Source of the DNA: Gammaproteobacteria bacterium
GTDB taxonomy: Bacteria > Pseudomonadota > Gammaproteobacteria > Pseudomonadales > Pseudohongiellaceae
Assembly: GCA_030654835.1 (NCBI GenBank)
Contig: JAURWS010000011.1
Location: 1 to 41,220 of the forward strand
Length of the DNA stretch: 41,220 bases
Direction: 5' to 3'
The notes beneath the pieces were generated by a model, which was not told where the DNA came from, made no database searches, and saw only the letters and a list, made by a program, of their open reading frames with translations. Below, one piece after another: positions 33,615-41,220 of this stretch. The stretch's first letter is position 1. Every line of letters starts with the position of its first letter. The position numbers and the translations under genes were made by a program.

Positions 33615-34537
33615 CGTGATTCCTCCACCAGTTTTACAAATATCTCTTCGAGCGAACTCTGCGTCGTCTGCAAGTCACGGAAGCCGATGCCCTCACGGCG
33701 CAGGTCATCCAGCAGTGTCGTGATGCCCGTGCGCTCACCCTGCGTGTCGTAGGTATACGTCAGCTGCAGACCATCCTCGGACAGCACGAGATCGTGCTCA
33801 TTCAAGGTTGCGGGCAGCGTCTCCAGCTTATGCTTGAGGTCGAGAATCAGCTGCTTCTTGCCAAGTTTGTGCATCAACGCAGCCTTGTCTTCCACCAGAA
33901 TCAATTCACCTTTGGTCATCACGCCGATGCGGTCGGCGATGGCCTCAGCCTCTTCGATGTAGTGTGTGGTCAGGATGATCGTCACGCCTGACTCGCGCAG
34001 CGCGCTCACCACTTTCCACATATCCTTGCGCAACTCCACGTCCACGCCAGCGGTTGGTTCATCGAGGAACAGGATACTCGGTTCGTGTGACAACGCCTTG
34101 GCTATCAGCAGGCGCCGCTTCATTCCACCGGACAATGTTCTGATGCGATTGTCGCGTTTGTCCCACAAAGACAGGTCGCGCAGGATCTTCTCGATGTAGG
34201 CAGGATTGGGCGCCTTGCCGAAGAGGCCTCGGCTGAAGGACACCGTACCAAACACAGTTTCAAATGCCTCGGTAGTCAGCTCCTGGGGAACCAGCCCGAT
34301 CAGCGCGCGCGTCGCGCGAAAGTCCTTGATGATGTCCTTGCCATCCACCAGCACCTGACCCTCACTGGGATTGACGATGCCGCAGATGGTGGAGATCAGT
34401 GTGGTCTTGCCGGCACCGTTGGGGCCGAGCAGAGCAATGATTTCGCCACGCTGAATGTCGAGACTGACATTCTTGAGGGCTCTGAACCCGCCCGCGTAGG
34501 TCTTGGAGAGATTACGTATCGAGACAATTGCCTGCAT
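33611..34537 (-). CDS. ABC transporter ATPase, YadG-like
   Basis: A 308-residue ATPase: Walker [17 protein letters not shown]-loop LVPQELTT, signature [15 protein letters not shown], Walker [13 protein letters not shown] and the H-loop TTHYIEEA. The ~80-residue C-terminal extension is typical of drug- or polysaccharide-type ABC-2 systems. It is coupled to the permease gene downstream. The LSGGM signature is normal for this subfamily. Confidence 0.93.
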   Translation of the reverse strand: MQAIVSIRNLSKTYAGGFRALKNVSLDIQRGEIIALLGPNGAGKTTLISTICGIVNPSEGQVLVDGKDIIKDFRATRALIGLVPQELTTEAFETVFGTVSFSRGLFGKAPNPAYIEKILRDLSLWDKRDNRIRTLSGGMKRRLLIAKALSHEPSILFLDEPTAGVDVELRKDMWKVVSALRESGVTIILTTHYIEEAEAIADRIGVMTKGELILVEDKAALMHKLGKKQLILDLKHKLETLPATLNEHDLVLSEDGLQLTYTYDTQGERTGITTLLDDLRREGIGFRDLQTTQSSLEEIFVKLVEESR

Positions 34538-34615
34538 AACTCTGACGCCTTTTTTTTTGGTCTTGGAGGACCCTTGATGAATCCCTGCGACTCGCCACGA
34601 TGGGACGCTGTCGCC

Positions 34616-35986
34616 TTATACTGCTTCTATGGCCTCGGCCAGCTTCACGACGCCGATCACTTCCATGCCAGGCACTCCGCCGCGTGGCACATTGGCCTTC
34701 GGCACAATCGCACGCTTGAATCCATGTTTTGCCGCCTCCTGCAGCCGTTCCTGACCGCTGGGCACGGGACGGATCTCACCAGACAGACCGACTTCCCCGA
34801 ACACCACCAGATCGTGTGGCAAGGCTTTGTCGCGGAAGCTGGAGACAATGGCAAGGATCAGTGCCAGATCGGCGCTGGTCTCGGCGACCTTGACACCGCC
34901 GACCACATTCACGAACACATCCTGATCCGCCATGTAGATGCCACCATGGCGATGCAACACCGCCAGCAGCATCGCGAGTCGATTCTGATCGAGCCCCACC
35001 GCCAGTCGCCGTGGATTGCCCATCTGGGTGCCGTCCACCAGTGCCTGAATCTCCACCAGCAACGGGCGCGTCCCTTCCCACAGCACCATCACCAGCGAGC
35101 CCGGGCTTTCTTCTTCCGCACGCGCGAGGAAAATGGCTGACGGGTTCTTCACCTCTTTGAGGCCCTTCTCCGTCATCGCGAACACGCCCAGTTCATTGAC
35201 GGCGCCGAAACGGTTCTTCTGTCCACGTAGCGTGCGGAACTTGCTGTCGCTGCCACCATCGAGCATCAAGAAGCAGTCGATCATGTGTTCGAGCACCTTG
35301 GGGCCGGCGAGCGTGCCGTCCTTGGTGACGTGCCCGACCAGGAACAGCACGGTGTTGGTCTGCTTGGCGTATTGAATCAGATAGGCGGCACACTCACGCA
35401 CTTGCGACACGCTGCCGGGCGCCGACTGAATATCACTGCTGTGCATCACCTGAATCGAATCGACCACCAGCATGCGCGGACTTTGCTGCTGCGCTATCTG
35501 ACAGATCTTCTCCACATTGGTCTCGGCCAGCATCTTGAGATTCTTTTCCGGCAGCCCGAGACGGCGGGCACGCATGCCCACCTGCTGCAACGATTCTTCA
35601 CCTGTCACATACAGCGCGCTCATCGATTGGGCCAGCAGGCACATCACCTGCAGCAGCAACGTACTCTTGCCCGCTCCAGGGTTGCCGCCGATCAGGATTG
35701 CAGAACCGGGCACGAGACCACCGCCCAGTACGCGATCCAACTCACCGATGGTGCTAGAGACACGCGGCACCGATTCCAGATCGATCTCGGAAAGATCCTG
35801 CACGGCGGAGATCGCTCCGGCATAACCCTGCTGGCGAAAGTCCGGCTTGGCGGCTGGTGCGGCGGCACTGCCGAGGCTGATTCTTGACAGCGTGTTCCAT
35901 TCTTTGCACGACGCGCACTGCCCCTGCCACTGGCCATGCTCTGCACCGCACTCCGTGCAAACGAATGCTGACTTCACCTTGGCCAT
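34616..35986 (-). CDS. radA: DNA repair protein RadA (Sms)
   Basis: The start is taken as ATG 35986 (MAKVKSAFVCTECG); a GTG two codons upstream is also in frame. The 456-residue protein has an N-terminal C4 zinc finger (C10, C13, C24, C27) and a RecA-like ATPase with Walker A GGNPGAGKSTLLLQ. The RadA-specific KNRFG motif follows (GQKNRFGAVNELG). The C-terminal Lon-protease-like domain (EVGLSGEIRPV) lacks a need for proteolysis. RadA is a hexameric helicase that helps branch migration of recombination intermediates. It lies 18 bases after alr, and the operon continues from dnaB. Confidence 0.95.
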   Translation of the reverse strand: MAKVKSAFVCTECGAEHGQWQGQCASCKEWNTLSRISLGSAAAPAAKPDFRQQGYAGAISAVQDLSEIDLESVPRVSSTIGELDRVLGGGLVPGSAILIGGNPGAGKSTLLLQVMCLLAQSMSALYVTGEESLQQVGMRARRLGLPEKNLKMLAETNVEKICQIAQQQSPRMLVVDSIQVMHSSDIQSAPGSVSQVRECAAYLIQYAKQTNTVLFLVGHVTKDGTLAGPKVLEHMIDCFLMLDGGSDSKFRTLRGQKNRFGAVNELGVFAMTEKGLKEVKNPSAIFLARAEEESPGSLVMVLWEGTRPLLVEIQALVDGTQMGNPRRLAVGLDQNRLAMLLAVLHRHGGIYMADQDVFVNVVGGVKVAETSADLALILAIVSSFRDKALPHDLVVFGEVGLSGEIRPVPSGQERLQEAAKHGFKRAIVPKANVPRGGVPGMEVIGVVKLAEAIEAV

Positions 35987-36004
35987 AAGCACTCACTTCG
36001 TTCA

Positions 36005-37186
36005 TCAGATATAAACATAGTGCACCCGCGCGGTGACCTGACAGAACAGTTCATAGGCGATAGTGCCGCAGTGCCGGGCGATCTCGTCCGCTGGCAGTCC
36101 TTCGCCCCACAGGATCACCTCGTCACCTACCACAGCCTCATCACAACCGCTCAGATCCACAATGATCTTGTCCATGGAGACGCGCCCGGCCAGTGTGGCC
36201 AGCTTTCGCAATGGACGCTGCGCGGAGCGGCAATGAATCAACACGGGCGTGCCATTCGGTGCACTGCGGGGATAGCCGTCACCATAGCCGATAGAGACCA
36301 CAGCGAGGCGATGCTCTGTTTCGCAGACATAGGTGGCGCCGTAGCCGATGACTTCACCCGCCGCGACTGTCTTGATGGAGATGATGCGCGAGCGCAGGGT
36401 CATTACGGGCTGCAGTCCGCGATCGATACCATTTTCGCCGACAATGGCAGTACCACCGTAAAGCATGATGCCGGGGCGCAACCATTGAAAATGTGTCTGC
36501 GGCCAGATGAGGATGGCGGCGGAGGCGGCGAGACTCAACTCGCAATCACCCTCGGCGACTCCGGCATGAGCGAGCGACTGCTGTAAAGAAGCGATCTGGC
36601 GCTCAGTCACGGGACTGTGTGGATCATCCGCGCAGGCAAAGTGTGACATAACCACGAGCTGCTCGACATGCGGGCTGCCGTGCAGCAACTGCCAGGCAGC
36701 AACGAAATCTGTCTCGCTCAAACCGAGCCGGTGCATACCGGTGTCGAGCTTCAGCCAGAGTGTAAGCGGGGCGAATTCTTTCGTGTCGGCGAAATAAGCA
36801 TGCAAAATTTCCAGCTGGTAAAGCGCATGGACAACGAAATGAAAACCGTGCAGAACGATGAGTTCCAGTTCGGCAACAGTGACAAAACCCTCCAACAGCA
36901 GAACGGGTTCGGTGATGCCCGCGCGACGCAGTGTCAGCGCCTCGTCGAGTGTCGCGACACCAAAACAGTCACGCCCGCGCAGCTGCGAACGCAAGGCGCT
37001 GGCGACGGCGATGAGTCCGTGGCCATAGGCGTTGGCCTTGACGACAACCACCAGCGAGCAGTTAGGGTTAGTGGTGCGAACGAGCGAGAGATTGGCGCGC
37101 AGCGCCTGCAGGTCGATCGTCGCCCAGGCACGTGCATGGGCACCAGACCGAAGCTGCGAATCAGCTTCCGTGCATATAACTGTCAT
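36005..37186 (-). CDS. alr: Alanine racemase
   Basis: A 393-residue PLP enzyme. K50 in VVVKANAYGHG is the Schiff-base lysine. Y282 in GYGATYV is the second catalytic base. LDTGMHRLG, RPGIMLYGG and SIGYGDGYPR are the other conserved blocks. It makes D-alanine for peptidoglycan. The ATG at 37186 overlaps the dnaB coding end by 26 bases, so alr is translated from within the dnaB tail. The dnaB-alr order is conserved in gammaproteobacteria. Confidence 0.95.
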   Translation of the reverse strand: MTVICTEADSQLRSGAHARAWATIDLQALRANLSLVRTTNPNCSLVVVVKANAYGHGLIAVASALRSQLRGRDCFGVATLDEALTLRRAGITEPVLLLEGFVTVAELELIVLHGFHFVVHALYQLEILHAYFADTKEFAPLTLWLKLDTGMHRLGLSETDFVAAWQLLHGSPHVEQLVVMSHFACADDPHSPVTERQIASLQQSLAHAGVAEGDCELSLAASAAILIWPQTHFQWLRPGIMLYGGTAIVGENGIDRGLQPVMTLRSRIISIKTVAAGEVIGYGATYVCETEHRLAVVSIGYGDGYPRSAPNGTPVLIHCRSAQRPLRKLATLAGRVSMDKIIVDLSGCDEAVVGDEVILWGEGLPADEIARHCGTIAYELFCQVTARVHYVYI

Positions 37187-38570
37187 CGTAATCCTGTCGC
37201 GCGAGATTCTCGAAACGGGTGTACTGTCCCATGAACCCGAGTTTTATTGTGCCAATTGGCCCGTTACGCTGCTTGCCGATGATGATCTCGGCCACGCCTT
37301 TCTCTGGCGTATCTTCGTTGTACACCTCGTCGCGATAGACGAAGGCGATGATATCCGCATCCTGCTCGATCGCACCGGACTCGCGTAGGTCTGACATCAC
37401 CGGGCGTTTGTTGGGCCGCTGTTCCAGGCTACGGTTGAGCTGCGAGAGCGCGATCACCGGGCACTCGAATTCGCGCGCCATGGTCTTGAGTGAGCGCGAG
37501 ATCTCGGAGATTTCACCGACTCGGTTGTCGCCGTAGCCCTTGATCTGCATCAGCTGCAGGTAGTCCACCACCACCAGACCGAGCTGGCCGTATTCACGCA
37601 CCACGCGGCGCGCCCGCGAACGCATCTCCATGGGGCTGAGACCGACGCTGTCATCGATCAGCAGGGGCTTGTCCTTGAGCTTGCTGACGGCTGCGGTCAA
37701 CTTGGGCCAATCCTCCTCTTCCAGTTTGCCGGTACGCAGGCGCTTCTGGTCGATGCGGCCGATGGAGCTCAGCATACGGAAGATCAGGCTCTCGGCAGGC
37801 ATTTCCAAACTGAACACCAGAACGGGCTTGTTGGCGAGCAGCAATGCATTCTCGGCCAGGTTCATGGCGAAGGAGGTCTTGCCCATGGAGGGTCGCCCCG
37901 CCACGATGATCAGGTCGGACTTCTGCAGCCCGGAGGTCTTCTCGTCCAGGTCTTTGTAACCGGTCGGCAAGCCCGTGAGCGCGCCGTCGGAACGGAATAG
38001 TTCATCGATGCGCCCCACCGCCGCCTGCAACAGCGGATTGATCGCCTGAGGGCCACCGTCTTTGGGACGGTCATCGGCAATCTGGAATACTTTCTGCTCG
38101 GCCACATCGAGCACATCGTCAGCTTTCTGACCTGCCGGGTTGTAGCCACTCTCAGCGATCTCGTAGGCGACCTTGATCAGCTTCCGCAGCTTGGCACGCT
38201 CGGCGATGATATCCGCATAGGTGCCGATGTTGGCAGAGCCACGCGCGTTGCTGGCGAGGTCACTTAGATAATCCAGCCCACCGGCGCTGTCGAGTTCACC
38301 GAGACTGTCCAACGCCTCGACCAATGTCACCACGTCCAGCGGCCGGTTGGATTCGGTCTGCGAGTACATGACGCGGAAAATCAGCTGATGCTCGTGCCGG
38401 TAGAAGTCTTCTTCGATGAGTTTTTCGGAGACCGTGTCCCACACGGTGTTGTCGAGCATGAGCCCGCCAAGGACGGCCTGCTCGGCTTCCACCGAGTGGG
38501 GAGGGACCTTCAATGAGGTGAGCGTACCGCCATCGAGGGGCTTGCGGCTCTTTTCAAAAAGTTCGGACAT
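37161..38570 (-). CDS. dnaB: Replicative DNA helicase DnaB
   Basis: A 469-residue helicase. The N-terminal DnaG/DnaC-contacting domain begins LKVPPHSVEAEQAVLGGLML. The RecA-like motor has Walker A VAGRPSMGKTSFAMN, FSLEMPAESLIFRML, Walker B LVVVDYLQLM and the arginine-finger region ALSQLNRSLEQRPNKRPVMS. Length is normal and there is no intein. It follows rplI, with the rplI terminator at 38594-38632 between them. Confidence 0.97.
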   Translation of the reverse strand: MSELFEKSRKPLDGGTLTSLKVPPHSVEAEQAVLGGLMLDNTVWDTVSEKLIEEDFYRHEHQLIFRVMYSQTESNRPLDVVTLVEALDSLGELDSAGGLDYLSDLASNARGSANIGTYADIIAERAKLRKLIKVAYEIAESGYNPAGQKADDVLDVAEQKVFQIADDRPKDGGPQAINPLLQAAVGRIDELFRSDGALTGLPTGYKDLDEKTSGLQKSDLIIVAGRPSMGKTSFAMNLAENALLLANKPVLVFSLEMPAESLIFRMLSSIGRIDQKRLRTGKLEEEDWPKLTAAVSKLKDKPLLIDDSVGLSPMEMRSRARRVVREYGQLGLVVVDYLQLMQIKGYGDNRVGEISEISRSLKTMAREFECPVIALSQLNRSLEQRPNKRPVMSDLRESGAIEQDADIIAFVYRDEVYNEDTPEKGVAEIIIGKQRNGPIGTIKLGFMGQYTRFENLARQDYDDSYMHGS

Positions 38571-38593
38571 GGGGTCTTCTTGCGCTGCTGCGG

Positions 38594-38632
38594 AAATAAA
38601 AAGGCGCTGTCACTCAGAGAGTAACAGCGCCT
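38594..38632 (-). terminator. Terminator between rplI and dnaB
   Basis: On the minus strand, AGGCGCTGTTACTC pairs with GAGTGACAGCGCCT (one G-U pair) around a three-base loop, followed by TTTTATTT. It ends the ribosomal protein operon and leaves a short gap for a dnaB promoter. Confidence 0.88.
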
Positions 38633-38704
38633 CATTGTCTACTATTGAGTGCCATCCAACAACCGGCAAAACCGCGTTGTGCGACGGACTCCAGCAGTCA
38701 CCGC

Positions 38705-39151
38705 TTAAGCCGGAACGATGGCCAGCGTGATGTTTTCTTCGACTTCGTGGCCGAGGTCGATGCTGATCACATACTCGCCCACTTCGCGCAGCGCGCCGTG
38801 TGGCAGACGCACTTCAGCCTTGCTCACTTCCACGCCAGCCGCAGTCACCGCATCGGCGATGTCACGAGTGCCGATAGAACCGAACAGCCTGCCTTCTTCA
38901 CCGGCGTTTACCGCGATGACAACACGCAGATCTTTCAGCTTGCTTGCACGGCCTTGGGCGACGCCCACTTTCTCGTTGTGGGCTGCGAGCAGCTCGGCAC
39001 GACGTGCTTCAAAATTTTCCAGGTTAGTTCTGGTAGCAGGAATTGCCTTACCAGTGGGGAACAGGAAGTTACGTGCGTAACCTGACTTCACCGCCGCCGT
39101 GTCGCCTACAGCGCCCAGCTTGCCTACTTTTTCCAACAGAATTACGTTCAT
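38705..39151 (-). CDS. rplI: Ribosomal protein bL9
   Basis: A 148-residue bL9 beginning [17 protein letters not shown], followed by [16 protein letters not shown], the long connecting helix and the C-terminal domain ([14 protein letters not shown]). Full normal length. It is the last gene of the rpsF-rpsR-DUF2232-rplI operon. Confidence 0.97.
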   Translation of the reverse strand: MNVILLEKVGKLGAVGDTAAVKSGYARNFLFPTGKAIPATRTNLENFEARRAELLAAHNEKVGVAQGRASKLKDLRVVIAVNAGEEGRLFGSIGTRDIADAVTAAGVEVSKAEVRLPHGALREVGEYVISIDLGHEVEENITLAIVPA

Positions 39152-39217
39152 TGTCGTTTCCTCGTTAAATCTTGCTAATAGACTTGAGTCGATCGTTTCA
39201 CGCCCTGCACGAAGGAA

Positions 39218-40057
39218 TCAATCCTTCGGCCTGAGGCGCGATCTGAAGTCGTACCAGCTGTCCGTGATAGCGGCCAGCACCAGTATCTGCGTCATGATCG
39301 GACTCAGTAGCGCCACATAAAAAATCACCAGCACCACCCCCGGCCACTTCTTCAACCCCGCGATGCCGTGGACCAGAGCCACACCGGCAAACAATAGCGG
39401 TAATACGAAGAATAGCGTCAGCGGCTGCAAAACCGGCGTGCCGAGACCCGCCAGCGTAAACATCAAAAGCAATCCTGCTGCTGTCTTCCAGCTCAGTCGC
39501 AATCGATGGAACTCGTCGCGAAAACCACCAGGGTTGTAGAGCCCTGCCTGCCAGCTTCTGGCCAGCATCAGCAACACCAGGGCCAGGAACATCAGCATCG
39601 TGCCGAAGAACGCTTGCAGCAATTGCAGCATCTGTTCCGGCGGCACTGCGGTGACCTGCCCCTGCAAATCGGGACTGCTTAATACCAGCTCCAACTGTTG
39701 CTGCATCAGCAGCAGAAAGTCGGGCCGCAGATACAGACCCAGCAATGCCCCAATACCAACACCGATGGCACTGAGCAGCGTCGCTTCCCAGGAATTCGTG
39801 GTGCGCAATACATTCGCGAGCACCGTGATACCGATCAGCAACAACAGGGGAATCACATCCCCGAGCACTGCCCAACCAAGGGCGGGCAGTACGGCCCAGG
39901 CTAGTACAATCATTCCTTCCGTGCGGCCGTGACGCAGGCAAACCAGCGCCACCACGGGTGCACTCAGAAAGTTGACTACCGGGAGAACTCCGAGAAGCAT
40001 CGCGGCAAGGATGGCCTGACGGCGCCCTGCCATTACGAACTCTGCGAGAGACCTCAT
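39218..40057 (-). CDS. DUF2232-type polytopic membrane protein
   Basis: A 279-residue protein with about eight hydrophobic segments and few charged residues. A polar loop lies near residues 115-145 (LMQQQLELVLSSPDLQ, VPPEQMLQLLQ). Membrane proteins of this kind occur between rpsR and rplI in Pseudomonas and relatives. Function unknown. Its place inside a ribosomal operon implies constitutive, growth-linked expression. It starts 24 bases after the rpsR stop. Confidence 0.8.
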   Translation of the reverse strand: MRSLAEFVMAGRRQAILAAMLLGVLPVVNFLSAPVVALVCLRHGRTEGMIVLAWAVLPALGWAVLGDVIPLLLLIGITVLANVLRTTNSWEATLLSAIGVGIGALLGLYLRPDFLLLMQQQLELVLSSPDLQGQVTAVPPEQMLQLLQAFFGTMLMFLALVLLMLARSWQAGLYNPGGFRDEFHRLRLSWKTAAGLLLMFTLAGLGTPVLQPLTLFFVLPLLFAGVALVHGIAGLKKWPGVVLVIFYVALLSPIMTQILVLAAITDSWYDFRSRLRPKD

Positions 40058-40081
40058 TCCGAAGCCCTCATCTTAACGGAA

Positions 40082-40312
40082 TCAGGCAGTATGGCTGTCG
40101 GTGTACGGAATCAGCGCCAGATGACGGGCACGCTTCACCGCAGTCGCCAGCTGACGCTGGTAACGGGCTTTGGTGCCAGTGATGCGGCTCGGCACGATCT
40201 TGCCGGTTTCGGACACGTAGGCCTTCAGAGTTTCGATATCTTTGTAATCGATCTCTATGGTGCCTTCAGCAGTAAATTTGCAGAATTTACGCCTTCTGAA
40301 AAATCGAGACAT
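40082..40312 (-). CDS. rpsR: Ribosomal protein bS18
   Basis: A 76-residue bS18: [33 protein letters not shown] and the conserved [21 protein letters not shown]. Full normal length. It pairs with bS6, encoded 77 bases upstream, on the platform of the 30S subunit. Confidence 0.97.
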   Translation of the reverse strand: MSRFFRRRKFCKFTAEGTIEIDYKDIETLKAYVSETGKIVPSRITGTKARYQRQLATAVKRARHLALIPYTDSHTA

Positions 40313-40389
40313 GGTTACTATCCTTTCAACTAATATTGCTATGACTGTTAAAAATCGCCAGAAACGGGTCGATGGCTGATGCTCCGGAA

Positions 40390-40860
40390 TTACTCCTTGG
40401 AGTCATCCGCATCCAATTCGTCCGCATCATCAAAGCCGTCGAATTCTTCGACAGCTTCTTCAGTTTCTGCCTCACGGGCAGCCGCATCTTCTTCCAGCTT
40501 GCGCTTCTGTTCGGCGCGCTGACGACGCTCACGGCTCTCACGCTCGCCCTTCAGAATCAGAGACTCTTCAATGACGGGACCGCTCATCTTCATAACGAGG
40601 TTACGCAGAATCGCATCGTTGTAGCGGAACAGAGTGACGATTTCTTCCAGCACTGCACTGCCACACTCGACGTTCATGAGAATGTAGTGAGCTTTGTGGA
40701 TTTTGTTGATCGGGTAGGCGAGTTGGCGACGGCCCCAGTCTTCAAGACGGTGGATCGCTCCGCCGCTTTCCTTGATCATCTGGGTGTAACGCTCGACCAT
40801 CACGGGCACCTGATCTGTTTGATCCGGGTGCACCAAAAAAACTACTTCGTAGTGTCTCAT
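40390..40860 (-). CDS. rpsF: Ribosomal protein bS6
   Basis: A 156-residue bS6: [36 protein letters not shown] and [11 protein letters not shown]. Family members are often 95-135 residues. The C-terminal ~50 residues here are a charged helix ([19 protein letters not shown]) ending in a strongly acidic tail ([16 protein letters not shown]). AAGGAG lies just upstream of ATG 40860. It is the first gene of the operon, driven by the promoter at 40980-41008. Confidence 0.96.
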   Translation of the reverse strand: MRHYEVVFLVHPDQTDQVPVMVERYTQMIKESGGAIHRLEDWGRRQLAYPINKIHKAHYILMNVECGSAVLEEIVTLFRYNDAILRNLVMKMSGPVIEESLILKGERESRERRQRAEQKRKLEEDAAAREAETEEAVEEFDGFDDADELDADDSKE

Positions 40861-40861
40861 A

Positions 40862-40973
40862 GAGACTCCTTTCGGTTTGTAGCCTTCCGACGAGCAGCGG
40901 TTTGAGAGACCGATGTGCAGTAAGGCAAGGAGTTAAGGGGTTTCGTCCGCAGACAGTTCCCCGAAATTAAGGA
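40862..40973 (-). promoter_or_regulatory. rpsF mRNA leader, candidate bS6:bS18 autoregulatory structure
   Basis: About 112 bases lie between the predicted start of transcription and the rpsF start codon. Two hairpins are visible on the minus strand: GGGG...CCCC enclosing GUC-UGCG-GAC, and GCCUU...AAGGC enclosing CGGU-CUCUCAA-ACCG. Leaders of rpsF in many bacteria bind the bS6:bS18 dimer through a bulged CCG, and an ACCG occurs here. I could not confirm the full consensus. Confidence 0.35.
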
Positions 40974-40979
40974 GCGGGC

Positions 40980-41008
40980 ATTCTAGAGAAGCGCTGCTGA
41001 ACATGCAA
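40980..41008 (-). promoter_or_regulatory. Sigma-70 promoter of the rpsF operon
   Basis: On the minus strand TTGCAT (41008-41003), a 17-base spacer, then TAGAAT (40985-40980). Transcription would start near 40973, with no competing gene before rpsF. Confidence 0.65.
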
Positions 41009-41034
41009 TCTGTTTTTCTCCCGGCCCTGTGACT

Positions 41035-41097
41035 CCTGTGGGAGCGGGCCTGCCCGCGATTGACTTTGCACTACATCTGATCGCGGGCAGGCCCGCT
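41035..41097. repeat. REP pair (BIME-like inverted repeat)
   Basis: CCTGTGGGAGCGGGCC continues to GCCCGCGA at 41059 and matches the REP at 15211 apart from one base. Its 17-base core 41043-41059 recurs as a perfect inverted copy at 41081-41097 across a 21-base spacer. The arrangement resembles paired REPs mobilised by RAYT transposases. The rest of the window to 41220 contains short hairpins but no gene I can support. Confidence 0.8.
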
Positions 41098-41220
41098 TGT
41101 ATGTTTATGGTGGACAAGCGATAAGGGGCTTGTCGGGGGTGGAGGGACTAGGCTCGCATCTGCATAGACAGACCGTGGGAGACATCGCCCCACCTTCTCA
41201 CCGCAAGCGCCAATAAGGAA

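Noticed and set aside
34551-34560. T-run near the YadG-like gene as a terminator
   Set aside because: It lies just upstream of that gene's start on the minus strand, where it reads as an A-run, and no stem precedes it.
41160-41220. GTGGG...CCCAC hairpin and other short inverted repeats at the window edge
   Set aside because: The stem is short, there is no U-tract, and the flanking gene is outside the window, so no call can be made.

Overview
The window looks like chromosome of a free-living gammaproteobacterium. Evidence: the rpsF-rpsR-DUF2232-rplI-dnaB-alr-radA block, the zapA-6S RNA-5-formyl-THF cyclo-ligase block, pepP-ubiH-ubiI, ubiquinone-type hydroxylases and Pseudomonas-style REP palindromes. 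I cannot name the genus. No rRNA, tRNA, insertion sequence, phage or CRISPR array was seen; the one RNA gene recognised is 6S RNA.

Layout. 1-4.65 kb: the end of a DUF5916 outer-membrane barrel, a GT60-type cytoplasmic GlcNAc-transferase, a convergent 2-oxoglutarate/Fe(II) prolyl-hydroxylase-like enzyme, and a divergent secreted protein made of PPPGGTTT-type octads followed by 18 further octads. This trio resembles the Skp1 hydroxyproline/GlcNAc pathway of Dictyostelium and is the best candidate for an undescribed system. 4.7-5.2 kb: RDD membrane protein. 5.25-10.6 kb: an SOS mutagenesis cassette, dnaE2 facing imuA-imuB, with a LexA box at each outer end. 10.6-12.4 kb: an AT-rich regulatory stretch with a 30-residue membrane peptide, then 5-formyl-THF cyclo-ligase, 6S RNA, zapA and a TIGR02449 coiled-coil protein. 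12.5-17.6 kb: pepP, ubiH and ubiI, with a MaoC/DUF1499 pair on the opposite strand.

17.7-22.1 kb: a 63-residue unknown, an exported methyltransferase, a fused ABC exporter, an EVE-domain protein and a second methyltransferase. 22.3-25.7 kb: a periplasmic PQQ dehydrogenase in an apparent operon with two YceI proteins, one of them a lipoprotein with Asp at +2. 25.7-29.3 kb: an MdlA/MdlB-like heterodimeric ABC exporter. 29.5-32.1 kb: a group IV ornithine/lysine decarboxylase convergent with a TcyP-type cystine symporter. 32.1-34.5 kb: DUF599 and a YadGH-like ABC system. 34.6-40.9 kb: radA, alr, dnaB, rplI, DUF2232, rpsR and rpsF, all on the minus strand. 40.9-41.2 kb: the rpsF promoter and leader and a REP pair.

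How it works together: dnaE2/ImuA/ImuB form one damage-induced translesion machine. The PQQ dehydrogenase and YceI proteins probably form a periplasmic oxidation module feeding quinone. UbiH and UbiI make that quinone. The hydroxylase and glycosyltransferase may act in sequence on proline-rich protein, possibly the neighbouring octad protein, but substrate identity is inference.
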